A DNA stretch of 64,000 nucleotides, taken from contig NZ_QBKI01000004.1 in NCBI RefSeq assembly GCF_003054055.1, positions 372,001 through 436,000 on the forward strand. Reading direction: 5' to 3'. Positions 1 to 8,253 of this stretch are shown one piece after another; position 1 is the first letter of the stretch; each line of letters opens with the position of its first letter. The position numbers were made by a program, and so were the translations under genes. Below the pieces are notes generated by a model. The model saw only the letters and a list, made by a program, of their open reading frames with translations, searched no databases and had not been told where the DNA came from. The stretch comes from Pontibacter mucosus (GTDB lineage: Bacteria; Bacteroidota; Bacteroidia; Cytophagales; Hymenobacteraceae).

Positions 1-793
1 GGAGATTCCGGAAGGCGAAAGTATGAGCGTGCTGGAGAAGGCCGTGCGGTACGGCAACAGCTACCAGGCAGAGCAGCAGGCCGCGCAGCAGTCGTTGTTT
101 GGCGGCAGTGCCGCTGTGGCCGCTCCACTGCCCAAGATTCCGGATGTGCAGCCGTGGACGCAGGCCGAGATGCTGCGCCGCGAGAAAGAGGTCGTGGGTT
201 TCTACATGTCGGGCCACCCGCTCGACCAGTTTAAGCTGGAGATTGACTCCTATTGCACCTGCCCGCTGGACAGGATTGAAGAGTATAAAAACCGCGACGT
301 GAACGTGGCCGGCATGGTGACCGACGTGGTGATCCGCACCGCCAAAAACGGCAACCCGTTTGCGCTCTTCACCATCGAGGACTACGACACGTCGATGCAG
401 ATGGCGCTGTTCGGGGAGGATTACATGAAGTTCTCGCCTTACCTGAAGATGGGCTTATACTTGTTTATCCGGGGCAAGGTGCAGCTGCGCTACAAAACCG
501 AGGACCAGTGGGAGCTGAAGCCGCAGAACATCCAGCTGCTGGGCGATGTGATGGACAAGATGGCGCAAGGCGTGCAGCTTAATATCAACCTGCAGCACTT
601 TACGCCAAACCTGGCCGAGGCGCTGGAGAGTGCTATTGTGGCCAGTGCCGGTCAGAAGCGCCTGGAGATTACGCTGCACGTGCCGGAGGAGAAAATCGCC
701 CTGCCTACCTACTCGCGTAAGTATAGAATTGACCCAAAAGTGTTTTTGACCTCTATCAAGGACATGGGGCTGGGCGAGTGTAAGCTTATCTAG
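1..793 (+). CDS. dnaE: DNA polymerase III alpha subunit, C-terminal fragment
   Basis: This is the 3' end of the replicative polymerase catalytic subunit; the gene enters from the left edge. The frame is open from base 2 and reads into SVLEKAVRYGN, typical of the region after the fingers domain, so the ATG at 23 is internal. A motif typical of the junction before the OB domain follows (REKEVVGFYMSGHPLDQF). The OB-fold domain then spans about residues 95-170 of the visible part (VNVAGMVTDV, FTIEDYDTSMQM). The remaining 90 or so residues form the C-terminal region that in the family contacts the tau clamp-loader subunit. Polymerase active-site Asp residues lie outside the window. A strong hairpin at 854-886 ends the unit. 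The only doubt is the missing N-terminal part. Confidence 0.95.
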   Translation, partial: EIPEGESMSVLEKAVRYGNSYQAEQQAAQQSLFGGSAAVAAPLPKIPDVQPWTQAEMLRREKEVVGFYMSGHPLDQFKLEIDSYCTCPLDRIEEYKNRDVNVAGMVTDVVIRTAKNGNPFALFTIEDYDTSMQMALFGEDYMKFSPYLKMGLYLFIRGKVQLRYKTEDQWELKPQNIQLLGDVMDKMAQGVQLNINLQHFTPNLAEALESAIVASAGQKRLEITLHVPEEKIALPTYSRKYRIDPKVFLTSIKDMGLGECKLI

Positions 794-853
794 GATCAGG
801 ATTTACAGGATTATCGGATGAGCAGGATGTAAAGCCTGTATCTGATAAAGTAT

Positions 854-886
854 AGAAGAGGTGCGCTACAGTAGCGCACCTCTTCT
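854..886 (+). terminator. Hairpin downstream of dnaE
   Basis: A 15-bp perfect stem (AGAAGAGGTGCGCTA and its complement) closes a 3-nt loop. It starts about 60 bases after the dnaE stop and is followed by a short T-rich stretch. It probably terminates dnaE and separates it from the REP/RAYT locus. Confidence 0.75.
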
Positions 887-900
887 ATTTCTTGCTCATC

Positions 901-1010
901 CGTACATCGGTGTCCGAATGCTCGCTGCCGGGGATATCCGTGTCCCCGTTCAATAACTTCCGCGGACGTGGACGTCCGCAGCAGAGGAATTTCGGACATG
1001 GATGTCCGAA
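901..1010. repeat. Array of four REP-like hairpins upstream of a RAYT gene
   Basis: Four short palindromes lie in a row: 901-916 (imperfect, CGTACATCGGTGTCCG), 929-948 (CGGGGATATCCGTGTCCCCG, imperfect), 962-979 (8-bp perfect arms around GG) and 991-1010 (9-bp perfect arms around GG). They share a GGAC-GTCC type stem. Clustered palindromes next to a Y1 transposase gene are the hallmark of REP/RAYT systems, in which the transposase recognises the hairpins. That the neighbouring RAYT acts on these sequences is inference from position. Confidence 0.7.
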
Positions 1011-1038
1011 ACAGCAGTCTAAAACAACAGCCCAAAGT

Positions 1039-1602
1039 ATGAAGTATAATTCCAGCATGGGACTCAAAAACAGAGTTGTACCTGACAGCTTATACTTCCT
1101 GACCATGACGGTTGTAGACTGGGTAGATATTTTTACACGGCCCGTTTACAAGCACATCATAGTGGATGCCCTCAAATTCTGCCAGGATGAGAAAGGCCTG
1201 AAGCTTTACGCGTGGGTACTGATGAACAACCACCTGCACCTGATCGCCGCCGCAGCAGAAGGCAAAAATCTTTCCGATATACTTCGGGACTTCAAGGGGT
1301 AGACCAGCCGAAAGATTGTGGCTACGATACAGGAGGAGCCGGAAAGCCGCCAGCAGTGGCTGCTGCATAGGTTCGAGTTCAACGCCAGACTCAACCCTAA
1401 AGTGAGGCATTACAAAGTATGGCAGGAGGGCAACGAAGCGAAAGAAATTTACAGCAATGACTTTTTAGACCAGAAGTTGGGGTACCTGCACCAAAATCCG
1501 GTGCGGGCGGAGTGGGTGAATGAGCCAGAGCATTACCGCTACAGTTCTGCCAGTAATTATGCTGATGCGGAAGGATTGCTCCAGGTAGAACCGCTGGAGT
1601 AG
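1039..1602 (+). pseudogene. REP-associated tyrosine transposase (RAYT, Y1 HUH family), nonsense-interrupted
   Basis: RAYT proteins are single-domain HUH nucleases related to IS200/IS605 TnpA. The first part (1039-1302) carries the HUH motif as MNNHLHLI and the N-terminal FLTMTVVDWVDIF signature. An in-frame TAG at 1300-1302 interrupts the usual FK-x-TSRK segment. The same frame then continues without a shift: TSRKIVATIQEEP and the conserved end YLHQNPVRAEWV...EHYRYSSASNY, stopping at 1602. A single base change in a Tyr codon (TAT or TAC to TAG) would explain the break. Translation could start at 1039 or 1057. Four REP-like hairpins lie just upstream. The gene is probably inactive, unless the amber codon is suppressed or the two halves complement each other. 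Full length would be about 187 residues, normal for the family. Confidence 0.85.
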
Positions 1603-1798
1603 ACCGATGATTTATACTTCCCTTCCTCCATTTCCCACCGCCGCACCTTACGCAAACTTTCAGCAACAACACTTGTTTATACAAATGAGGCAGCATCTTA
1701 CAGGGATTTATGCCGTAAGTATAACAAATGCTGCTCCCGGCTGTTGTTGTTTCCATAAAGTACGACAGCCTGTCAGGCTACGTAAGTTTGGGCAGATC

Positions 1799-1829
1799 TT
1801 TGCCAAACCTGTAATTGTTATTATATTTA
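1799..1829 (+). promoter_or_regulatory. Candidate trxA promoter
   Basis: A TTTG box (1799-1802) is followed after exactly 19 bases by TATATTTA (1822-1829). This matches 7 of 8 positions of the Bacteroidota -7 box TAnnTTTG. It lies 34 bases upstream of the trxA ATG. Confidence 0.5.
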
Positions 1830-1863
1830 TAACGCAGAATTTAACCAACAAAACGCTAAAGTT

Positions 1864-2190
1864 ATGGCTAACAAAGCAATTGAAATCACAGACGCGAACT
1901 TTGATGAGATCATCAATTCAGATAAACCGGTGCTGGTAGACTTTTGGGCAGAGTGGTGCGGACCGTGCCGCATGGTAGGCCCAATCGTAGAGGAACTGGC
2001 TGGCGAGTACGAAGGCAAGGCCGTTATCGGTAAGGTAGACGTAGACGCCAACCCGCAGACTTCTGCCAAGTTCGGTATCCGCAGCATCCCAACCCTGCTG
2101 GTATTCAAAAACGGCGAGGTGGTAGACAAGCAAGTAGGCGCTGTGCCGAAAAACGTACTGGCTCAGAAACTGGACGCCCAGATGGCTTAA
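1864..2190 (+). CDS. trxA: Thioredoxin
   Basis: A small cytoplasmic disulfide reductase of 108 aa, the normal length for the family. The active site WCGPC is at residues 31-35, with the buried Asp26 upstream and the cis-proline segment SIPTLLVF near residue 76. It reduces ribonucleotide reductase, peroxiredoxins and other partners using electrons from thioredoxin reductase, which is not in this window. It is monocistronic, with its own promoter candidate at 1799-1829 and a strong bidirectional terminator at 2210-2251. The identification is secure; only the physiological partner set is unknown. Confidence 0.98.
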   Translation: MANKAIEITDANFDEIINSDKPVLVDFWAEWCGPCRMVGPIVEELAGEYEGKAVIGKVDVDANPQTSAKFGIRSIPTLLVFKNGEVVDKQVGAVPKNVLAQKLDAQMA

Positions 2191-2209
2191 GCAGCTTTAC
2201 GTATGATAC

Positions 2210-2251
2210 AAAAAGAGCGCCCCTCCAGCAGATTGGAGGGGCGCTCTTTTT
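2210..2251. terminator. Bidirectional terminator between trxA and a convergent gene
   Basis: A GC-rich stem (AGAGCGCCCCTCC and its complement) has A5 on the left and T5 on the right. It can stop transcription from trxA on the plus strand and from the convergent gene 2256-2924 on the minus strand. Confidence 0.85.
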
Positions 2252-2255
2252 ATAC

Positions 2256-2924
2256 TTACTTAACAGACACTTCCAACCGTACCATCAGGTTCTGGTTAAA
2301 CTTTTCGTCCTCCTCTTCGCTCATGTGTTTGCGCAGCTCCCTCTGGTCCACCTCTATCCAAACGGGCTCGTCCGTCATGAAGCGGTATACATAAAAGGGG
2401 CAGGTATCACACTCGTTCGTCATGCCCACGTAGGGGCCACTGTCGTAGCGGCCGGCGTTGGGCCAGCTTACGGCGGCAAACACGCCTTCCTCCGGAAGTG
2501 TCAGATTATACTTCGAGATGTCTATCCAGTGCCAGTACGTATTGTTCTTGGGCCTGAAGGTGATGGGCACTGGGAGCAGCGGCTTACCTGGCGCCCCGGT
2601 GCTGTCTACGGCATATAAGTATACTTGCAGGTTGTTGGGTTTCCGGAAAAGGTCTAAGGCAGTGCGCTTATGGTAAATATAAACGCCCACTCTGTCTATA
2701 AAGCCCTGACGCCCTTTGGCCGGGATATGGAAAGCCGTTTGGTAGTGCGGGTACTCCTTGCTGCCGCCATGCCCGTAATCCGCCTTTTTCTGTTTGGTGC
2801 CCAGTATCTCCTTGCGCAGGTCCGGCCTTACCACCACCTCCTTCAGCTTCACCTCGTTTTGGGCATAGCCGCTTATACTTGCCAGCAGCAACAACAGTAA
2901 CAGCCAGGTAGACTTTGGTTTCAT
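2256..2924 (-). CDS. Exported protein of unknown function
   Basis: A 222-aa protein with a clear Sec signal peptide (hydrophobic run LLLLLLLASISGYA, cleavage near residue 21). The mature part starts with EVKLKEVVVRP, similar to segments in Bacteroidota outer-membrane or carboxypeptidase-regulatory-like proteins. It continues with a beta-rich domain with many aromatic residues (WHWIDISKYN, YVGMTNECDTCPFYVYRFM). The CDTC pair may form a disulfide in the periplasm. I do not recognise a named family. It converges on trxA with a shared terminator. Gene reality is supported by signal peptide, length and codon pattern. Confidence 0.75.
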   Translation of the reverse strand: MKPKSTWLLLLLLLASISGYAQNEVKLKEVVVRPDLRKEILGTKQKKADYGHGGSKEYPHYQTAFHIPAKGRQGFIDRVGVYIYHKRTALDLFRKPNNLQVYLYAVDSTGAPGKPLLPVPITFRPKNNTYWHWIDISKYNLTLPEEGVFAAVSWPNAGRYDSGPYVGMTNECDTCPFYVYRFMTDEPVWIEVDQRELRKHMSEEEDEKFNQNLMVRLEVSVK

Positions 2925-3009
2925 GTGGATTGCAAGATTTAGAGTTGCCCCAATAAAGCAGGTTTTATCATACTCACCAATTTCATTAACAACCTGAATG
3001 GGATACTGT

Positions 3010-3519
3010 TTACGGCTCGTCCTCGCCCTTCAGGATAACGCTGATTTTCCCGCTCCGCTCCAGGTACGCATACTTAATGCGGTCTACCCCGCCAAAGTTT
3101 CCGGAGCTCCGGATAGCCTCTGTCAGGTCGTTTTTGGTAATGCTGTTCTCTTCCATGGCCTTCTGTTGCAGCTTCCCGTCCTTCACCAGCGTTCTGGGTG
3201 CGCCTTTTATAAACGAGCTCAGTCCGAAACCGGAATGAAACGTGAAAGACGCCAGAAGCTTGTGCAGCATGACCAGCACAAAGGCCGCGACGATGGTAGG
3301 CACAAAGGGAGAGTTCCCTGTTATAGCCCTGCTCAGTATGGAACCGTAGATTATGCCCAACACAATATCGAAAGCGGAATTTTTACCGAAAATGCGGTGG
3401 TTGCCCATGCGGATAATAAGAAGGGCGGCAAAGAAAACCCCTACCGCCCTCGCAGACATTTGCCACCAGGTCAATGTCTCTTCCTTAAGTCCGAATACCA
3501 GTTCAACATACTCCCCCAT
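3010..3519 (-). CDS. DUF421/YetF-type membrane protein
   Basis: A 169-aa protein with about three N-terminal membrane segments (MSARAVGVFFAALLIIRM, FDIVLGIIYGSILSRAIT, TIVAAFVLVMLHKLL), then a soluble YetF domain. The motif RAVGVFFAALLIIRMGN-R-FGKNSAFDIVLGIIYGS is characteristic of DUF421. The C-terminal part contains GAPRTLVKDGKL and the segment KNDLTEAIRSSG, both usual in the family. The molecular function is unknown; in spore-formers relatives affect germination. It may be co-transcribed after 3562-5493, since both are on the minus strand with a 42-base gap. Confidence 0.85.
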   Translation of the reverse strand: MGEYVELVFGLKEETLTWWQMSARAVGVFFAALLIIRMGNHRIFGKNSAFDIVLGIIYGSILSRAITGNSPFVPTIVAAFVLVMLHKLLASFTFHSGFGLSSFIKGAPRTLVKDGKLQQKAMEENSITKNDLTEAIRSSGNFGGVDRIKYAYLERSGKISVILKGEDEP

Positions 3520-3561
3520 ACTTTAGAAAACGCACCGTATGGGAAGCAGGTTATACTGGGG

Positions 3562-5493
3562 TTAACTAGCGTCCTCGCAACTATAGAGGTTCTTATCCAG
3601 GGTTTTAATTACCTCAAAGCCTCTCTCCACCTCCTTTATCTGGTGCTGCAGGCGCGCGTTATACTCCTGTACCTTGTCCAGCTGCTGGTCTTTCAGCTCT
3701 ACTTTGGATAGCGTGTCGAGCATTTTGATGGATTTGCCCAGCTCAGTGTTTCGCTCGTAAATGCGGCTGATGTACTGGTCCAGGTTATCGTTGGCAGAGG
3801 CGGTGGCCAGTTGCAGGTTGTTCTCGATGCAGACCTGGCGCTTCAGATACTTGAGCACCGTTGCATCGGCCTGCAGTTTCAGCTCATCCTTCTTCTGCAG
3901 GGCCTGCTTGAGGCGGAAGCTGTCGTAGCGCTTGTTATACTCTGTCACGGCCTCACGCACCTTCTCGCGGCAGCTAACGCATTTGCTTGTGCCCACTTTC
4001 TCCAGCAAAGCATTGCGTTGCGGTATGGTTTCGTCGGTGGCCTCGGTGGCAGTCAGCTTCTGCACGTCTTTCTGGAACACATCGGTATACTGCAGCTCCT
4101 CCAGCCGCTGGGTCAGGCGCATGATGGCCTCGCCCTCCACGGAGGCGGAGAGCACCTCTTTTTTCGGCAACTCGATGGCATGCAGGCGGGTTAGAGCGGC
4201 CTCGCGCTTCTCCGGTGTGTTCCACGATTTGGGGTCGTTCTCCAGCTCACGCAGGGTGTTTACCAGCAGCTTCCCGTTCTTCAGGTTGTGGTCGGCCTCC
4301 AGGTACAAATCAGCGTTAGTCATGATGGATTCATACTCGGAGCGGAAGATATTCCGGTACGTGCTGTTTTTGGCGAACTCCTTCTCGCGGGCATCGAAGA
4401 TTCCCTTCAGGCGCTTGTACTCCTGCACGATGCTGAACAGGTTCTTGGCGTTGATGTCTGCACTGTTGTTGCGGTAGTTCAGCCGGTAGGTGTTCAGGTT
4501 CTGCTTCATGTCGGCAAACGAGCGCAGGTACTCCACAAACAGCTTCTCCTGGCGGTAGGTCTCGTCGTTGATCAGCTGCTTGTCGTAGGCCGCCTGAATC
4601 TTCAGCTTGCGCTTCTCAATCAGGTCCAGGGTTATCTCGTCGCCGGTCAGCACATCCATCTTGTAGAGGGACTTGTAGTTGGCCACGATCATGTAAGGGT
4701 AGTCCTTGTAATTGGTCATCTCCTCCAGCATGCGGCGGTCCAGCTTGTTGGGGTTCTTCTGCAGGTAATCGGCCAGTTTCACGGATTTAATGTCCACCTT
4801 CTTCACATCGCTTGGCACAAACACATAGATGCGCACCGAGTGCAGGCGGGTGTCGAAGTCCTGCCCCTCGTAGAGGCGGATGGTGGAGCTGAACTTATAC
4901 TCTTTGCGGCTGGCGCTGGAGTTGAGCAGGTTCCCGAACTCCCCCACCAGCGACAGCACGGCGCTGCTCGGGGACGTGAGCTTGGAGATGGCCACCAGCT
5001 GGTTGGCCACCAGGCCAAACACCTGATCGCTCTGCCCGTTGGTGATGGCCTTGGCGTTGATAACGGCGTCGATGCTGTTGCTGGCGGGGCCGAGCGGCAT
5101 CTTATCGATAATGCGCACCACCTCCTGGTGGTCGCTTACCTGGGTTTTGTAGTTGCTCTTGTCCTGGTCAATGGCAAAGTTATAGAGCGGATACACGATG
5201 TCGTCGTTGCCGAAAATCTTCATGTTCTTTAGCTGGGCCGTAATCATGAGGTACTCCAGCACATTGCCATACTTCTCCTTGGGCTTGCGTGCGCCTGTCT
5301 CCAGCTCGTTCAGCACGCGGGTAAACTTGTTTCCGTTAAAAAGGTAAATGTCTGTGGAGAGGTACTGCCACTCATCCGAAAACTGAAAATCGTCGTTGTA
5401 ACTATAACCCAGGCGTGTCTCGATGTTGCGTTGCGCAAATGCTGCCTGCTGGCAAACCAGAAGTGTAATTAAGGCTAAAACTATTCTTCTCAT
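3562..5493 (-). CDS. Large periplasmic coiled-coil protein of unknown function
   Basis: A 643-aa exported protein. I start it at the ATG at 5493 (MRRIVLALITLLV...AFA, a good signal peptide), because the upstream extension would need a TTG. After an N-terminal beta-type region (RLGYSYNDDFQFSDEWQ, LFNGNKFTRVLNELETG), residues 300-640 are mostly charged helical, coiled-coil-like sequence. A CVSC pair sits near residue 510 and further Cys near residues 560 and 637 could form disulfides. I recognise no named domain. Length, signal peptide and an intact frame make it a real gene. It is divergent from the DUF5329 gene at 5621. Confidence 0.8.
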   Translation of the reverse strand: MRRIVLALITLLVCQQAAFAQRNIETRLGYSYNDDFQFSDEWQYLSTDIYLFNGNKFTRVLNELETGARKPKEKYGNVLEYLMITAQLKNMKIFGNDDIVYPLYNFAIDQDKSNYKTQVSDHQEVVRIIDKMPLGPASNSIDAVINAKAITNGQSDQVFGLVANQLVAISKLTSPSSAVLSLVGEFGNLLNSSASRKEYKFSSTIRLYEGQDFDTRLHSVRIYVFVPSDVKKVDIKSVKLADYLQKNPNKLDRRMLEEMTNYKDYPYMIVANYKSLYKMDVLTGDEITLDLIEKRKLKIQAAYDKQLINDETYRQEKLFVEYLRSFADMKQNLNTYRLNYRNNSADINAKNLFSIVQEYKRLKGIFDAREKEFAKNSTYRNIFRSEYESIMTNADLYLEADHNLKNGKLLVNTLRELENDPKSWNTPEKREAALTRLHAIELPKKEVLSASVEGEAIMRLTQRLEELQYTDVFQKDVQKLTATEATDETIPQRNALLEKVGTSKCVSCREKVREAVTEYNKRYDSFRLKQALQKKDELKLQADATVLKYLKRQVCIENNLQLATASANDNLDQYISRIYERNTELGKSIKMLDTLSKVELKDQQLDKVQEYNARLQHQIKEVERGFEVIKTLDKNLYSCEDAS

Positions 5494-5620
5494 AAAATTC
5501 GTTACTGCCAAGTGAGGTAGCTGTTGTTATAGCTCCCTCCGGATGAGCATACTTAACGCTAAAGGTTGAACATAAGTGCATTAAAATTGCTAATAATAAC
5601 GCTATAATCATAAAATTAAT

Positions 5621-6031
5621 ATGAAAACAAAATCGAAGGCATGCGTCCTGTTGAGTTTTATACTTTGCTCCGGTTTTTTATCGCTGGAAAGCGCCCTGGC
5701 GCAATCGGCTACGGCCGTCGCACCGCAGATGCGCACCACCAAACTTACTGAGGACGAGAAGGTAGAGCGCCTGATACAGCACGTGGCGAAGATGGAAGGG
5801 GCCACCTTTATCCGCAACGGGAGTGAGCATACCTGCCGCCAGGCCGCCGAGCACCTGGAGTCGAAGTGGGAAAAGCACCGCGATAGTGTTAAAACGGCCA
5901 GGGATTTTATCGCAGAACTCGCCTCCCGCTCGGGCCTGTCGGGCAAGGACTACCTTATCCGGTTCGCCGACGGCACCACCCGGACAACAAACGAGGTGCT
6001 GACGGCTGAGCTGGATCTTCTGGAGCAGTAA
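5621..6031 (+). CDS. DUF5329 family exported protein
   Basis: A 136-aa protein with a signal peptide (MKTKSKACVLLSFIL... cleaving near ALA-QS). The mature domain matches DUF5329: EDEKVERLIQHV, then a segment built around FIRNGSEHTC, AAEHLESKWEKH, AKDFI-like ARDFIAELASRSGLSGKDYLIRF, and a terminal LTAELDLLEQ helix. Family function is unknown; members are small periplasmic proteins of Gram-negative bacteria. It is transcribed divergently from the coiled-coil protein. Confidence 0.85.
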   Translation: MKTKSKACVLLSFILCSGFLSLESALAQSATAVAPQMRTTKLTEDEKVERLIQHVAKMEGATFIRNGSEHTCRQAAEHLESKWEKHRDSVKTARDFIAELASRSGLSGKDYLIRFADGTTRTTNEVLTAELDLLEQ

Positions 6032-6107
6032 CAGGTGCAGAACGTTGCCCCGGCTGCGCACGTATAGCTAAGAATAATCCACATCCAAACGCCTCATTCT
6101 TACACTT

Positions 6108-6476
6108 ATGATACAGCTACTTGAAGGAGCCAAGGACGATCTGGTGGCCTTCCGGATTTCGGGCAGCGTCGATATTCACGACTATAACGTGATGCTGCCC
6201 CTGCTGCAGGAGCGCATTAACCAGCACGGCAAAATCCGGGTGTATGCAGAGGTGCAGGATGTGGAGGACTACTCGCTCCGGGCGCTGTGGCAGGACATCA
6301 AGTTCGACATCAGGCACGCCACTGACTTTAGCAAGGTAGCCGTGGTTGGGGATAGCCAGTGGATCGATTGGCTGACGGTAATGGCCAAGCCTTTTACCTC
6401 TGCCGAGGTAAAGTACTTCAACTTCGCGCAGAAGCAACTGGCCTGGGATTGGGTTATGAGTGCTCAGGAAGTATAA
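6108..6476 (+). CDS. SpoIIAA-like/STAS-fold protein
   Basis: A 122-aa cytoplasmic protein with no signal peptide. The pattern AFRISGSVDIHDYNVMLPLLQERINQHGKIRVYAEV, then SLRALWQDIKFDIRHATDFSKVAVVGDSQWIDWLTVMAKPF, matches the SpoIIAA-like family (DUF3478), whose members have a STAS/SEC14-like fold. Many are thought to bind small hydrophobic ligands or act as regulators, but this one has no known partner. It lies 76 bases after DUF5329 in the same direction. The stop codon itself sits in the repeated AAGTATAAGTATA sequence. Confidence 0.8.
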   Translation: MIQLLEGAKDDLVAFRISGSVDIHDYNVMLPLLQERINQHGKIRVYAEVQDVEDYSLRALWQDIKFDIRHATDFSKVAVVGDSQWIDWLTVMAKPFTSAEVKYFNFAQKQLAWDWVMSAQEV

Positions 6477-6531
6477 GTATAGCTGCAGGGGCGTTGCGCT
6501 TGCTGCTATGCTGCTTTGCGTGAGTTATACT

Positions 6532-6675
6532 TTTATACTTGGGTTTTGTCCGTGTCGCTGGCGCAAGTTTGCAACTCGTGCCTACAATGGGTTAAGTATG
6601 CAACTTGATTGGCTTGAAAAGCCATACTTTATACTTTGGCTATACTTTTATACTTGCTGATTTATACTATACTTG
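6532..6675. repeat. REP hairpin and dense TATACTT cluster (left part of a dispersed repeat)
   Basis: An imperfect hairpin at 6560-6582 (GGCGCAAGTTTGCAACTCGTGCC) is followed by a conserved segment (CTTGAAAAGCCATACTTTA and onward) with several TATACTT copies in about 60 bases. The same order recurs at 57709-57830, and the middle part recurs at about 19690-19730. It is non-coding. Confidence 0.75.
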
Positions 6676-6758
6676 CTGTGCCCCTGCTTCCTTCCAATTG
6701 AGGCAAGCTATCCTTTCAAACTACCGTTCATCCTCTAATCCTGACTAACGTTTATTTC

Positions 6759-8114
6759 TCAGGCCGTTGCAAAGCCCACATCTTCAGGCTTCAGGTCTAA
6801 TTTAGCGATGTTTTTCTTTATCCGCTGCACCAGCTTGAGCTTTCTTTTCTCGTCGAGGAACAGGTACTGCGTGGGCGGGTTGTAGGGCACGCGGTAAGTG
6901 AGCATGTGCCAGATGATCACCGCCAGCTTGCGGGCCGTGGCGCTCACCGCCGCCTGCCTCCCCTTTCTGAAGGCCACTCTTTTAAAGAAGTCCGACAGGT
7001 GCGTCTCGCGCAGGTTGCCGATGACATTGGCTGCGTTCCGCAGGGCAATCTTCAGCCGGTTGCTGCCCTTGGGAATGTGGGAGCTGAGCACCCTGCCCCC
7101 GCTCACCTTCGTGTTGGGGCAGAGCTTGAGCCAGTTGGTGAACTGCTTGGCCGTGGGAAACTTGCGGATGCCCTCGGCACCCACCTCGCTCATCAGCGCC
7201 ATGACGGTCGCATGGCTCACCCCCTCGATTCGGAGCAGGTCCACCCCACCGTAGTACTGGTAGGCCAGCTGGTTGAGATCCATCTGCTGCGGGGCATTCT
7301 TGTTGACCCGCTTGTAGGGTTTAGGGTCTGTTCTCAGCTCCCGCCTCTCTTTATCTGCTCCAATCTGCTCTCTAAGCAGCTGCTCGATGGCCGCGTCACA
7401 AGCCGCAATCTTATCCTGCAGCATCTTGTACATATCCAGCTCCTGGGCAAGGGTAAAGAGCAGCTCACGGCGGCCGTTGCCGCGCAGGGCCAGGGCGATT
7501 TCTTCTTTCGATTTTCGGCAGTTACCATGCCGGAAGCAAGCCAGCTTTTCGGGATTGGTTTCCCCTTGGCAAACGGCCTCGATGATGGCCATGCCCGTCT
7601 GGCCGGTGATGTCGCGCACGACCACGTCGAGCCGCAGGTTCAGCAGGCGCAGGTACTTCTGCATCTTCTGGGTAGTGACGGCGGCCGTCTCCAGCAGCGA
7701 GGCGCGGTGGCGGCAGTAGGTCCTGAGCTCCTCAGTGGCCTGGTCAGGCAAAAAGCTGCCCGAGAGCAGCCCCAGCGCGTGCAGGCGCTGAATCCACTGG
7801 CAGTCCTGTACGTCGGTTTTGCGCCCCTTGATGTTCTTGGTGAACTTGCCGTTGCAGAGCAATACCTCCAGGCCTGCCTGCTGCAGGGCCGTGAACAGGC
7901 TCTGCCAGTAAGTACCCGTGCTCTCCATGGCCACGGTGGAGATGTGGCAGGAAAGGAGCCACTGGGTAAGTTCCCGCACCTCGTCCTCATAAACGCCGAA
8001 CTCCCGCACCTGGTCCGCTCCCTGGCCCACAGCCACAAAGTGCGAGCGGCTGCCCACGTCGATGCCGGCAGCATGTTGGTTGACAATCTCCATGGGCGTG
8101 TTTCTCTTTTTCAT
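6759..8114 (-). CDS. IS110 family transposase (DEDD recombinase)
   Basis: A 451-aa recombinase with an N-terminal RuvC-like DEDD domain: Asp19 in GIDVGS, Glu64 in AMESTG, and Asp101 and Asp104 in KTDVQD. The C-terminal Transposase_20 domain holds HhH-like IEGVSHATVMALMSEVG and the Ser-Gly-Gly motif (Ser338), the expected serine nucleophile. All catalytic residues are present and the frame is intact, so it may be active. IS110 enzymes cut and rejoin DNA under the guidance of a bridge RNA read from the non-coding end of the element; the 254 bases upstream of this gene are the obvious place. Start at ATG 8114. Confidence 0.95.
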   Translation of the reverse strand: MKKRNTPMEIVNQHAAGIDVGSRSHFVAVGQGADQVREFGVYEDEVRELTQWLLSCHISTVAMESTGTYWQSLFTALQQAGLEVLLCNGKFTKNIKGRKTDVQDCQWIQRLHALGLLSGSFLPDQATEELRTYCRHRASLLETAAVTTQKMQKYLRLLNLRLDVVVRDITGQTGMAIIEAVCQGETNPEKLACFRHGNCRKSKEEIALALRGNGRRELLFTLAQELDMYKMLQDKIAACDAAIEQLLREQIGADKERRELRTDPKPYKRVNKNAPQQMDLNQLAYQYYGGVDLLRIEGVSHATVMALMSEVGAEGIRKFPTAKQFTNWLKLCPNTKVSGGRVLSSHIPKGSNRLKIALRNAANVIGNLRETHLSDFFKRVAFRKGRQAAVSATARKLAVIIWHMLTYRVPYNPPTQYLFLDEKRKLKLVQRIKKNIAKLDLKPEDVGFATA

Positions 8115-8148
8115 AGCGGTAAAGAATAAAGTGAAAAACGATCCCAGG

Positions 8149-8253
8149 GGAATGTACGCTAGGTCTTGAAAGTATCCTGATCGGGGTCTCCCGAGGGAGC
8201 CGCCACTGAAATCACCTCAAAGCCCTCCTCAGTAGAAGGGCTCTCTACATTCC
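8149..8253 (-). ncRNA. Candidate IS110 bridge RNA (structured core)
   Basis: The sequence upstream of the transposase can fold into a closed structure. GGAATGTA (8149-8156) pairs with TACATTCC (8246-8253) and encloses two inner palindromes, CTCCCGAGGGAG (8188-8199) and AGCCCT/AGGGCT (8221-8242). In the IS110 group the bridge RNA comes from the non-coding end upstream of the recombinase gene, which fits this location. The fold is by eye. I could not identify target- and donor-binding loops by complementarity, so function is inference. Confidence 0.45.

Noticed and set aside
6906..8129. A 407-codon plus-strand frame opposite the IS110 transposase
   Set aside because: The transposase has intact catalytic residues on the minus strand; the opposite frame has no features.
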